DNA of 64,000 nucleotides from Candidatus Electrothrix rattekaaiensis (GTDB lineage Bacteria; Desulfobacterota; Desulfobulbia; Desulfobulbales; Desulfobulbaceae): NCBI GenBank assembly GCA_032595675.1, contig JAVQMD010000001.1, positions 2,388,640 to 2,452,639 of the forward strand, read 5' to 3'. Shown piece by piece: positions 15,132 to 24,400 of this stretch (position 1 is its first letter; each line of letters starts with the position of its first letter). The notes under the pieces were generated by a model. It saw only the letters and a program-made list of their open reading frames with translations, ran no database searches and was not told where the DNA came from. The position numbers and the translations under genes were made by a program.

Positions 15132-15388
15132 TATTCACCGAACACTTCGGCAAAGGTATGCCATTGAGCGGAACCGTCTTTTATTCTGTCGTGGACTTCG
15201 GTCAGGGCTTGGGAGAACTCCGGGTCGGAAATAATGGTTTCACTGTGCTGCTGGCGCGTTCGTCGTTTCAGGCCGAGGACAAACTGGGTGATCACCTCGG
15301 AAGCGGTGGTGCGGTTTTCCTTGGCATAGATCTTGATAAAATCGGCCAGATCGTAGTCAATGCTTATATTTAATCGTGTTTTAGGCAT
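15131..15388 (-). CDS. Ribbon-helix-helix-like antitoxin
   Basis: 85 residues from the ATG at 15388, with AAGGGG upstream. MPKTRLNISIDYDLADFIKIYAKENRTTASEVITQFVLGLKRR is a DUF6364/CopG-like ribbon-helix-helix domain; the C-terminus (HTFAEVFGE) is a probable toxin-binding tail. Partner of the RelE-type gene it touches. Confidence 0.85.
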   Translation of the reverse strand: MPKTRLNISIDYDLADFIKIYAKENRTTASEVITQFVLGLKRRTRQQHSETIISDPEFSQALTEVHDRIKDGSAQWHTFAEVFGE

Positions 15389-15460
15389 ATAATCCCCTTT
15401 TTGAATTGTCGCTGTGTGTGTATTATGCGCACAAAGGGAACGTATGTCAAGAATGTAAAA

Positions 15461-15582
15461 CGGGCGCAAGACCATCTCCAAGGGGCGCAGGGTAATCCCC
15501 TTGTGACGCAGGGTAATCCCCCTGGGGACAGCCCTTATCCCTCTGTGACGCAGGATATCCCTTGGGTATAGGGCTTCGGGGG
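15461..15582 (+). repeat. Composite dispersed repeat, copy 10
   Basis: Five 21-bp-type units including the GGGGACAGCCCTTATCC variant also seen in copies 9 and 11; no hairpin module. Confidence 0.82.
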
Positions 15583-15595
15583 AAGCAATGGCACC

Positions 15596-15919
15596 TCAGC
15601 CCATCGCAGAAGCACTTGCCGACATTCGGGCCGGGATAATCATCCGTTCAATTTCAGACCAAATTTTTCGTTTCATCATCCGCAGATCATATTCCGTCTG
15701 TAAATTCAGCCAGAACTTCGCATCAACGCCAAAGTAACACTGCAACCGCAAGGCGGTATCCGCAGTCACGGCTCTTTTTCCGTTAACGATTTCGCTGATT
15801 CTGTTTGGGGGAACAGAGAGCATTCGGGCCAGTTTATTGATGCTCAGGCCCATCGGTTCCATGAAATCTTCGCGCAGGATTTCACCCGGTGTGATCGGAT
15901 CAAGCTGTATATCATTCAT
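15596..15919 (-). CDS. higA: HigA-family antitoxin
   Basis: 107 residues: ITPGEILREDFMEPMGLSINKLARMLSVPPNRISEIVNGKRAVTADTALRLQCYFGVDAKFWLNLQTEYDL is textbook HigA/VapI (XRE HTH). The C-terminal SASASAMG looks like read-through into repeat-flanking sequence. Follows higB with nine bases between. Confidence 0.94.
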   Translation of the reverse strand: MNDIQLDPITPGEILREDFMEPMGLSINKLARMLSVPPNRISEIVNGKRAVTADTALRLQCYFGVDAKFWLNLQTEYDLRMMKRKIWSEIERMIIPARMSASASAMG

Positions 15920-15928
15920 ATTTTTTCC

Positions 15929-16204
15929 TCAATGATAGTCCACGATTTCAACTCGGTGCGCATCGCCTTCATGCCACTCGAAACAAACGCGCCACTGACT
16001 GTTCACTCTGATGGCGTACTGCCCTTTTCTGTCACCATGCAGGGCATGGAATCTGTTGCCGGGGTTGAGCATCAGGGCTTCAAGACCCGGTGCGGCATGA
16101 AGAACCATAAGTCGTTTTCTTGCCTGCCGTTCAAAGGCTTGAAAACGGCGGACACGACGGTCGTTGAACAGTTTTTCCGTATTTCGGCAACCGAAGCAAT
16201 CCAA
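15929..16204 (-). CDS. higB: HigB-family mRNA interferase toxin
   Basis: 91 residues: RNTEKLFNDRRVRRFQAFERQARKRLMVLHAA, LNPGNRFHALHGDRKGQYAIRVNSQWRVCFEW, HRVEIVDYH, the HigB plasmid-maintenance killer pattern. The only start in frame is TTG at 16204; the first residues (DCFGC) come from sequence belonging to the adjacent vapC, so the natural start may have been lost at a recombination junction. Confidence 0.88.
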   Translation of the reverse strand: MDCFGCRNTEKLFNDRRVRRFQAFERQARKRLMVLHAAPGLEALMLNPGNRFHALHGDRKGQYAIRVNSQWRVCFEWHEGDAHRVEIVDYH

Positions 16205-16505
16205 ATATCATTGGTCGGAATCGGCGTACCTTTTTTCCTGAGACTGCACAGCACAGAGCTGTAATGCTCGGCTGTATTCTCATCCACAGCATACACCGCA
16301 CTCGTGGTGAATTGAGAAAAACAGACAGCTCCTGCCGGTTCTTCTCCTCCCTGTTTCCAGACTTGAAACCGGAAAGCAGCTCGCCGACCGATATTGCGGA
16401 AAAGCCGATATGCGGAACCCTGCGCAGGGCGGCAACAACCTCCTGATTTCCCCGCATGGCTTCCGAGTAAATATTGGTGTCGATCAGTATGCCGTTCACT
16501 GCCAA
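16205..16505 (-). pseudogene. VapC (FitB-like PIN toxin), frameshifted and truncated
   Basis: MAVNGILIDTNIYSEAMRGN and ISVGELLSGF are a clear PIN start with catalytic Asp and Glu. After SPRVR the homologous continuation (VYAVDENTAEHY ... PTNDIWIAS) is in another frame; adding one G in the CGGTG near 16296 restores it. The sequence then stops matching PIN proteins at IWIAS and passes into higB, so the C-terminal Asp-containing segment is missing. Two independent lesions. Confidence 0.8.
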
Positions 16506-16756
16506 AGCTCAGGGTCGATCCGTCTTTCCGTATTGATCCCGCCCTGAACAGTGGTAAACTCCTCTTTCGACCATGACCCGAAAAGACCGTCAAGGTCGGT
16601 ATACTCTTGAGCGGATTTCTTTTCCTGTTCAAGCCCTACATGTTTTTTCAGGGCATCAAGAACAAACTGATTCAGACTCTTTCGGGCTTTCTTCGCCTGC
16701 TGCCGGAGCTGCACTGCAAGCCGTTCGTCAATACCCTGTATTGAAAGTGATCTCAT
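16496..16756 (-). CDS. FitA-like ribbon-helix-helix antitoxin
   Basis: 86 residues from the ATG at 16756 (GAGGTGCTT upstream). MRSLSIQGIDERLAVQLRQQAKKARKSLNQFVLDALKKHVGL is the DNA-binding domain; DLDGLFGSWSKEEF is the toxin-wrapping block of this VapB/FitA group. Overlaps the damaged vapC by ten bases; toxin decayed, antitoxin intact. Confidence 0.88.
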   Translation of the reverse strand: MRSLSIQGIDERLAVQLRQQAKKARKSLNQFVLDALKKHVGLEQEKKSAQEYTDLDGLFGSWSKEEFTTVQGGINTERRIDPELWQ

Positions 16757-16844
16757 AAGCACCTCTTCTGCTGAATTTGTATTTTTTAGAGCAACTGTAT
16801 TTTAAAACATTTACAGCACCCAGGCAAGAGGAGGCGTTTTAGCT

Positions 16845-17050
16845 ACCCCCTTGGAGACAACCCTCATCCCCCTGTGACGCAAGCCAATCCCCCTGTGACG
16901 CAAGGCAATCCCCTTGTGCCGAAGCACAATCCCCTTGGGGCGATACCTTCACCCCCTCCGCCGAAGCATAATCCCCTCAGGGCGACACCCGCGCCCCTTG
17001 TGCCGAGACATTATCCCTCCGGGGAGAACCCTTCAGAGCAGGGGGATGCG
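16845..17050 (+). repeat. Composite dispersed repeat, copy 11
   Basis: About nine 21-bp-type units, the first ones canonical and later ones diverged (TGCCGAAGCACAATCCCC, GGGCGACACC). Parallels copy 6 in unit order. Confidence 0.82.
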
Positions 17051-17059
17051 GAAGAAAAA

Positions 17060-17302
17060 CTACTTCCGAAACTTCCGCATCTTCTTCACCAGCTCGTCCT
17101 CCTTGCCCAGCAGGCCGGAAATCAGGTCGGCGACGTTGGAGGCATCTTTGTAGGCATTGTCGAGCATGAGATTGGAGTGCGTCGTGGCCTCTTTGGCTTT
17201 GGCTGCGGCTTCCTGCTGGGCTGTTTCGGCCTGATCCGCGTCTGTCTTTTTTATTTTCAGATCGGCATTGCGGTTTATCGAAAAGATCTCGCTCAACCCC
17301 AA
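17060..17302 (-). pseudogene. Small coiled protein fragment, unknown function
   Basis: 80 codons, rich in Ala/Lys/Glu: SINRNADLKIKKTDADQAETA then AKAKEATTHSNLMLDNAYKD, DASNVADLISGLLGKEDELV, KKMRKFRK. Only a TTG start exists and it overlaps the vapC stop, so the true 5' end is probably missing. Scraps of the same gene occur at 11562-11640 and 8908-8930. I do not recognise the family; helical, soluble, no signal peptide. Confidence 0.5.
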
Positions 17303-17682
17303 ACAACCTCAATCCCTTCAACAGCGGCAAATTTTCCGTCGCTTGAAATAACACTGACTCCAAGCCATTTTGCTGTGGCAAGAATCAGCCTGTCATGCAA
17401 TTCGTAAAAATCAATGCCTTCCGCAACCCGTAGGATATCAGGATTCAGATTGACAACGGTATATTGCGGCGTAGATTCGATATGATCCAATGCTTCCGCA
17501 AGGCTGACTTCAATCCTGTTCTTTTCAGCAAGGTACATCACCTCCATCAAACTGATAACCGAGATCACAAACTCATGTTCACCTTCTCCGGCAGTATCCA
17601 GCAGACGAGCAGCCTTCTTTCCGATTTTGCCGCTGCCTGTAAAGTGCCGGACAAGAGCGACTGTATCAAGTATATATCGCAT
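17293..17682 (-). CDS. vapC: PIN-domain toxin (VapC-like)
   Basis: 129 residues from the ATG at 17682: MRYILDTVALVRHFTG (first Asp), ISLMEVMYLAEKNRI (Glu), DFYELHDRLILATAKWLGVSVISSDGKF (distal acids). Complete PIN toxin; starts two bases after the antitoxin stop. Confidence 0.9.
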   Translation of the reverse strand: MRYILDTVALVRHFTGSGKIGKKAARLLDTAGEGEHEFVISVISLMEVMYLAEKNRIEVSLAEALDHIESTPQYTVVNLNPDILRVAEGIDFYELHDRLILATAKWLGVSVISSDGKFAAVEGIEVVWG

Positions 17683-17683
17683 C

Positions 17684-17932
17684 TCAGAATTTTCTCGCAA
17701 GGATGGAACTTCCCAGCTGCTGCCTTGCCTCTTGCAGTTCTGCATCCAAGTCGGTAATTTTCTCAAACCCTTTATTTTTCCAGATGCCTTTCAGGCTGGG
17801 GTTACGCCGTTTCGGTTTATCTGATTCGGCCACAAAGGTATCGATATACTCCTTGATTTTATCAAGACTGCTTCCGGGAACACGGGACAGGGCATTGACG
17901 ATTTCTATTCTTTTTATGGCTGTTGTATTCAT
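17684..17932 (-). CDS. Antitoxin of PIN module
   Basis: 82 residues: NTTAIKRIEIVNALSRVPGSSLDKIKEYIDTFVAESDKPKRRNPSLKGIWKNKGFEKI followed by DLDAELQEARQQLGSSIL. The last block is typical of VapC-partner antitoxins (DLExEIREARxEL). The N-terminal domain is helical. Role inferred from linkage and tail motif. Confidence 0.82.
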   Translation of the reverse strand: MNTTAIKRIEIVNALSRVPGSSLDKIKEYIDTFVAESDKPKRRNPSLKGIWKNKGFEKITDLDAELQEARQQLGSSILARKF

Positions 17933-18039
17933 TTGAGACTCCTGATGTACTTTTTGACATGTTATGCAATAACGATAGGAGGTCAGCGAAAGAATGTCAA
18001 CTTGAACGGGACACAGACCAGCGGCAAACTACCCCCACG

Positions 18040-18425
18040 TTCGCAACAACCTCAGCTCCCCGGTGACGCAAGCTAATCCCCCTGTGACGCAAGACCATCC
18101 CCTTGTGACGCAAGGCAATCCCCCGGTGACGCAGGACAATCCCCAATGGGCGCAAGGCAATCCCCTTGTGACGCAAGACAATCCCCCGGTGACGCAAGAC
18201 GATCCCCCGGTGACGCAAGACGATCCCCCGGTGACGCAAGACAATCCCCCGGTGACGCAAGGCAATCCCCCGGTGACGCAAGCCAATCCCCCTGTGACGC
18301 AACACAATCCCCCTGTGACGCAACACAATCCCCCGGTGACGCAAGACGATCCCCCAGTGACGCAAGGCCATCCCCCGGTGACGCAAGGCAATCCCCCTGT
18401 GACGCAAGACCATCCCCAAGGGGCT
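18040..18425 (+). repeat. Array of 17 tandem 21-bp repeats (composite repeat copy 12)
   Basis: Left module (GTTCGCAACAACCTCAGCTC) then 17 in-phase 21-bp units with consensus YGTGACGCAAGRCNATCCCC, ending at CATCCCCAAGGGGCT. Units differ at two to three fixed positions. As 21 is divisible by three, several frames stay open through the array on both strands; I regard these as by-products. It sits 30 bases beyond the stop of the giant RHS gene. Confidence 0.95.
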
Positions 18426-18456
18426 AAGGGCTACCTCATGTTTTTACCCTACCGGG

Positions 18457-21400
18457 CTATACTTGGTCCTTATTAGGATCAACCCCACCATCAATCTGAA
18501 GCAACATTGCATCCGGCAACATTGTATTTGGCGTTTGTTGTTGCCCTTGGATTCCAGGGGTCGAAGTAGCAGGATTGGAAAACGCAGAACCGAGAGCCTC
18601 TTTTGAACCCGATATAAACGTCTTAACTCCGAATTCAAAAAAAGACAATGCAAGCTTTTTCTGAGTCTTTTTACCAAACAGGATCGCTTTCCAATATTTG
18701 GGGTTTCTCCCAACATTTATTCCGTTTTTAAATATATTTTTTGCTGTTTGTTTTGATATCATATGCGAAAGTCCACCACTTATAAAGCCAAACACAGCGT
18801 CATCTAATGCTTCATCCATAGTGCTATGCTTACCAGTAGTAAATTTTTTTTCCAAGCTATTGCCAACCACCTCCTGAAGAGGAGGAATAACTGTAAGTCC
18901 TCCAATAAATTGTCCAATATAACCATCTTTACTGGTCCTGGCTTTCAGCATATCCCAACCTTTGACGTTTGGGTCACCAATATTATCACCAACATCTCTT
19001 ACATACGTACTTGCAACTTGTTCTGCTCCCATGCATACCACAGTCAACGCCCCTATGAGTACAACCGTTCCTGAAATAAGAACTTTTCCATCAGGATCAA
19101 TATAAATCATTGGGTTGTTATGGGTATAAGTATAAAGTCCTATGTTTGCACTATTAAAAACTCCTCCCATCCCCGGCAACTTCTTATCCCCCGTCGGCAG
19201 ATAACTTCCCAAAATCGGATCAGGTGACTGCCACACACTCGTCCTCGGATCATAATACCGCGCTCCGAAGTAATACAGCCCGGTCTCCTCATCCAGCTCC
19301 TTAGCCGTAAAATGATACGGCGTTCTCTGGGTATTGGTTGATTCCTCAACCCAGGTCTCGCCGAACGGGAAGTTCTCCAGATGCTGATACAGCTCGCCGT
19401 CCGCATCGGAGATAAAGGTGCTGCTGCCGAGATGATCGGGATGGTAGTAGTAGATGTCCTTTTCATAGACAATCGTGCCGTTACCAGCCGAACCACCCCC
19501 TGATCCACCGCCGTTATTCCCCTTGCCGCTATGCCCCACCGCCTTACCGGACGGATCACTCTTGCCCGGATGGGTCACATTCCCCGGCGTGGTCACATTC
19601 TCCTGCCCCTTGACCAGCTTGGTCACGATCCTGCCCGTGCCGACAAAGACATGCTTGCTGCCCACTTCACGGTTGCGGACGCTGTAGAACTGGTTCACGT
19701 ACACGGTCTCGCCCTGGGGGCCGGTCTTGATGACCCGTTCGCCCGCATCGTTATAGGCGTAGCGCATGGTGTGGCCGTTATCCTTAATCTCCTGAATCCG
19801 GTTCTCCTCATCCCAGACTATGGTACGGCGGGTGCCGTTTGCATCGCTCTCCCAGCCGGTCTGATTGCCGTTGGCATCATAGCTGAAGGCCCGTTCGCCG
19901 ATCTGGGTCGGGGCATGGGGCCGGGAGCTGGTGTAAGCGTAGGAATAGTCGTAGGTGGTCTTTTTCTGGGTGATCTGGCTACCACCGGGCACAATGCGGA
20001 TATCCTCCTGATCCTTGCGGACAATATTATGGATGCTGTCGTACTGCATGGCCAGGGTGTAGCGGTACTCGGTGTTGGGTTTCTGCTCCAGCAGGCCGTT
20101 GGCCGTGGTCAGGCGGTAGAGGTCGTCATAGCCGAAACGCTGCTGGGATTTGCCACCGAACTCGTTGGGCTTGCGCACGGCTGCACCATTGTCCAGGCCC
20201 ATGATATTGCCCACCGGATCGTAATCGTAGGACAGATCCATGAACTCCCGGCCCGCTGCTGCCGCCTTGAGATTGGCCAGCCTGCGGTTGCGCGGATTAT
20301 AGTCGTACTGGGTCTCGGCCCCGTTACCCTGGCGCATGAAGACCCGCTGCTCGAACTTGTCGTAGGTCAGAGCCTTGAGGTAAGGATAATCATAGTCGCC
20401 CTTTGTGCCGGAGGCGGACTCGGCCAGCCCGCCGGAGTTGTACAAATAGGTCAGCAGCTCGTTGTCTGGATAGATGAGCTGGCGCAGGCGGTTATAGGTG
20501 TCATAGGTGTATTGGGTGATGTAGATCTCCGGCGAGTTGGCCGCCTTGCCCTCGGTCTTGGAGGCCACGTATTTGATGGTCTTGACGGTCTCGCCCAAGG
20601 GGCCGTAGAAGCGTTCCTCGCTGCCCGATTCATCTGTCACCGTGACGATGCGGTCGGCCCGGTTAAAGGCCGCACCCGGTGCGCCGTAGCTATAGCTGAC
20701 ATTATTGCCGGTGTAGTCGGGATACCTGATTCCGTCCAGCCGGTTATAGGTGTAGTCGTACTTGATGGCCTTGCCCGTAGCCCGCAGGTTGGCGGTGATC
20801 TTCTCCACCAGATTAGAGGCCGGATCAAAGACATACTCGGTCAGGCCCGCATCCGGGGAATCAATCCAGGTGCGGCGGCCCATGAGGTCGTAGCCCACCG
20901 TGGTGAGGTTGTCCTTGTCATCCTTGACCGCCACGATCTGGCCCAGAGGATCATAAGCATAGCTGGTCCAGATCGTTTTGCCCTTGTTGAACTCCTTGAC
21001 CGAGGTGATGTGCTCGCCCACATCCTTGAAGGTCTCCTTGGAGTTATTCTTGGCATCCGTGACCTTGGTATGAAAACGGGTCGCGTTGTTGCGGTCTTTG
21101 CCAAAGCCGTAGGCAAAGATAGTGCTGGTGTCATCCGGGATAGTGGTTTGCAAGACCCGATCCAGCACATCATGCCGGGTTCGGGTGGGCTGGATGCTGT
21201 CAAAGGTCGGATTAAAGATCCCCTGCTTACCCAGATTCTCGGTCACGGGATAGTATTGCTCCACTGCCCTGCCAACAAAGTCAAAGATCACCCTGCCGGA
21301 GACGATCATCATGTCCTTGGTCTTGTCCTTGCTGTTGCCGCTTCCAGTGCTGCTACCGATGCTGACAGCCCCGTCCTTCTTAGTCTGGAGTGCCCGCTTG

Positions 21401-24400
21401 AGCCCGTCCATAAAGGTGACCGTCTCCAAGGGATCAGTCTTTTGCTGATAATTATCATAATGCTGGGTTAAGGCCCAAGGCACTGCGGCTTCCGGGTGAT
21501 AGGCAAAGACAATGGTTTCCCGGCCTGTGCCCTGCTGATACGGCCCTGTGATCCCGGCAACCCGGCCCACGCTGTCGTGGCGGTAGCTGATGGACTGGTT
21601 ATTCAGGTCAGTGGAACGGCTGATCTCGCCCCATTTCAGATCATAAGCCGCAGAGGAGCTGTAGCCGAAGCTGTCCTTGATCTTGGTGACGTAGGTATGC
21701 ACGTCAGGATCATAGCTGTAGTCCATGACATAACGCTGGCCTTTCTTATTGGCCGGACCTTTCCTGCTCTTGATGTTACCGTACTGGTCATAGCCCAGAT
21801 CATGGACCGCCATACCGCTGCCAAAGGACAGGCGCACCTGACGAATATTGCCGGTACCGTTCTCAATCGTGGCCTCGCGAAGGCGGTAGAGCGTACCGTT
21901 GCTCTTGACCTCAATCTTATCCGCCTTGCCGACAATGTGATTGGCCGCGTCGCTGTGATAGTGAATAAAGGACTCCACATCGTCCTCGGCCCCGGCATCA
22001 GCGGCATCAAAGAAATGGTCCACATTGCCCAGCGCGTCATAGGCAAAGGTCTGGTAGGTGCTGACGCCCGCTTGTTCCTGGCCTTCGTAGAATTTCTTAT
22101 CCGTGCGGATCATCTCCGGGAAGACCGTGGCTGTGAGACTGTCCTTGAACTCGCCCTGGAGAATCTGGCCGCTGTCCACATCGCGGAGCTGATAGCTGTT
22201 CAGGGTTTCAAGGTACTTTTTGCCTGCCCCGTCCTGCACGATCTCCGAGACCAGCAGGCCCTTCTCGTAATAATTGCGGTTGAGGAAGGTCTGGGTCGTG
22301 CTGCGATACACGGTATTATCCGTGGCGTTGCGCTGTTCCGTGGTCAGGGTTTTATAGCCAAAGAACTCCCGCTCCTGGCGATGATGGAAACCGTCTGCGT
22401 ACTTGTAGGTCGTGACGAGCGTATCCACGCCGTCCCCGACAAAGCCGTCAAAGACCTCGACGCGAGTGAGGTTCCATCGGCTTTGGGGCAGCTGGTAGGT
22501 GTTGCCGTCGCGTTCATATTCCAGGGTGAAATTTGCGCCCAAGGGTCGGTTGACCTTATGCAGCAGATTGGTTCTGCCTATTTGATTGCGGCGTACTTCG
22601 ATCTTATTGTCTCTTTCTGAAAAGAGATGATCGGCAAAACCGTCACCGTCAATGTCCTGAATGGATACTTCGGGCCTGCTCATGCCTTTGCTGAAGTCTG
22701 CGCCTGGGTTGATGATGATGCACATCGTAGCAGGCGGAGGAAGAGGAATAGGTATACCGATGGTAAAGTAGAAGCCGCCCCCTTGAGTAAAACTGACACT
22801 CTCGGAAAAATTATCTGCGCCCGGATACTGCATAGGCACAAAGCCGTTGCCGGTGTTCAGGGCCACGTTCAAGGCCCCTCCGCTCTGCCGGACATAATCC
22901 CGCAGACCGTCACCGTTGATGTCTGTCCAGCCTTTTTCGCCTTCCTGCTCTCCTTTGGAAAGGTTGACACCACCTCCGAAGCCGTAGATGCCGTCATTGA
23001 ATCCCGCTCCCAACCCGGCCCCTATATTGATATTCTCACTCTCTCCTTCGCTCACACTGACTGCGCCCCAATGTTCCTGCGCTGCAAAGGCATAGCCCAG
23101 GTTCAGGGCCACATTGCCATTGGAAAAAAGTTTATCCGGCAGACCATCGCCGTTGATATCGCTTAAATCATAGTTGCCTTCATCTCCTGACATGGCGAAA
23201 CCGCCACTTACGCCCAGGGGCTGCATCTGAAGCCCTGCAAAACTCTTCTTTGTGTAGGCAAAATTTCCGCTTACGCCGAAGCTGAGAGAATCACTTTCCG
23301 ATGCCCGTATGCCAGAGAGCACCGAACGCCGCTGCCCTTCCAGTCCGCCGGTCATGGGGCTGTACTGAATCCCACCGGTACTGACCACGTCCGGGAAGCG
23401 GTCGCCGTTCATATCCATAAAATCGAGGAGAGTTTTGCTTTTCCCTCTCGTAGACGAGGCACTAGCACCAAATTTATTGCCAGAAGGACTGCTAATGCCA
23501 CCGAATACACCGGTCTGCCGATTTTTGGACAGCCTGCTGACTGCACGGGCACCGGCATATTGCTCAGCCTTGGGCACGGAGATATAATCCTCTCCCAACC
23601 GGGAACTGCTCTGCTTCTCAGCTGTAACCCAGCTACTATCATCAAAACCTTTCCAGCGATTCCGGGCCGGATCAGGATAGAACATGATACCTTCCAGCTT
23701 CTCTGGAGAAAACTGAGGATCAAGATCTTCCGGGTCTTTAGCCTTCTTATTTTTCTCAAACTGCTTTTCGTCAAACGCAGGCACAACCAAATCCGCCTCA
23801 ATAATAGGCTGATCCGCTTTCTCGCCGTCCGCCTTATAGCCCGCATAGGTCCAGCCCCGGTAAGGTTGACCAAAGAAGCCTTCTGCTGCCGGGTAATTCA
23901 GGGCCGCAGGCACCGCAAGGGCAGCTTCAGAACCATACTGCGCCGTGATGCTGTAGGAACTGATCTTCCGTCCCAGCTCCCGATCACGGGTGCTTAACTC
24001 AAAATAGAGCTGCTCACCCTGAGCCACCTCAACAGGCAGTTCAACGCTGTTGCCTGTAAAGACCTTTTTCGCCACAAGCTCCTGATCCCGCTTAATGGTC
24101 AGGGCCAAATCTTCGCTGCCGCCTCCGGCAATGGTCGCTTTCACGGTCATTGTACCGGATTGGGTTGCTGTCCATGCTTTGAGAGGCGCATCAAGATCAT
24201 TATCACCGTAGATGTCCATAGTGTATGGCGGATCAAAGGCGATGACCGGATTGCCGTCAGGATCGTACAGAGTTTCAACGTCCTCTGCAGTAGTGTATTC
24301 CAGATGGGGCTGCCAGCGAACTTGGGTCGCGTCAATTGGCGAATCTGTCTCGATTTTGAACTCAAGCTGGTCATCCTTGGTAACATCCAGGCTGAGATTG

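Noticed and set aside
4327..18425. Reading the TA island as a chromosomal integron with attC sites
   Set aside because: The repeats are direct, C-rich 21-bp units with a separate hairpin; I see no attC-like core sites flanking inverted arms and no tyrosine integron integrase. Gene orientation is mixed, unlike integron cassettes.
17997..18476. Open frames of 93-140 codons on both strands through the 21-bp array
   Set aside because: Caused by a repeat length divisible by three; heptapeptide patterns in several frames at once, no ribosome sites, no homologous domain.
19531..22620. Long plus-strand frames (646 and 374 codons) antisense to the RHS gene
   Set aside because: Mirror frames of a GC-biased gene; their residues have no domain and the opposite strand has continuous SpvB/RHS motifs.
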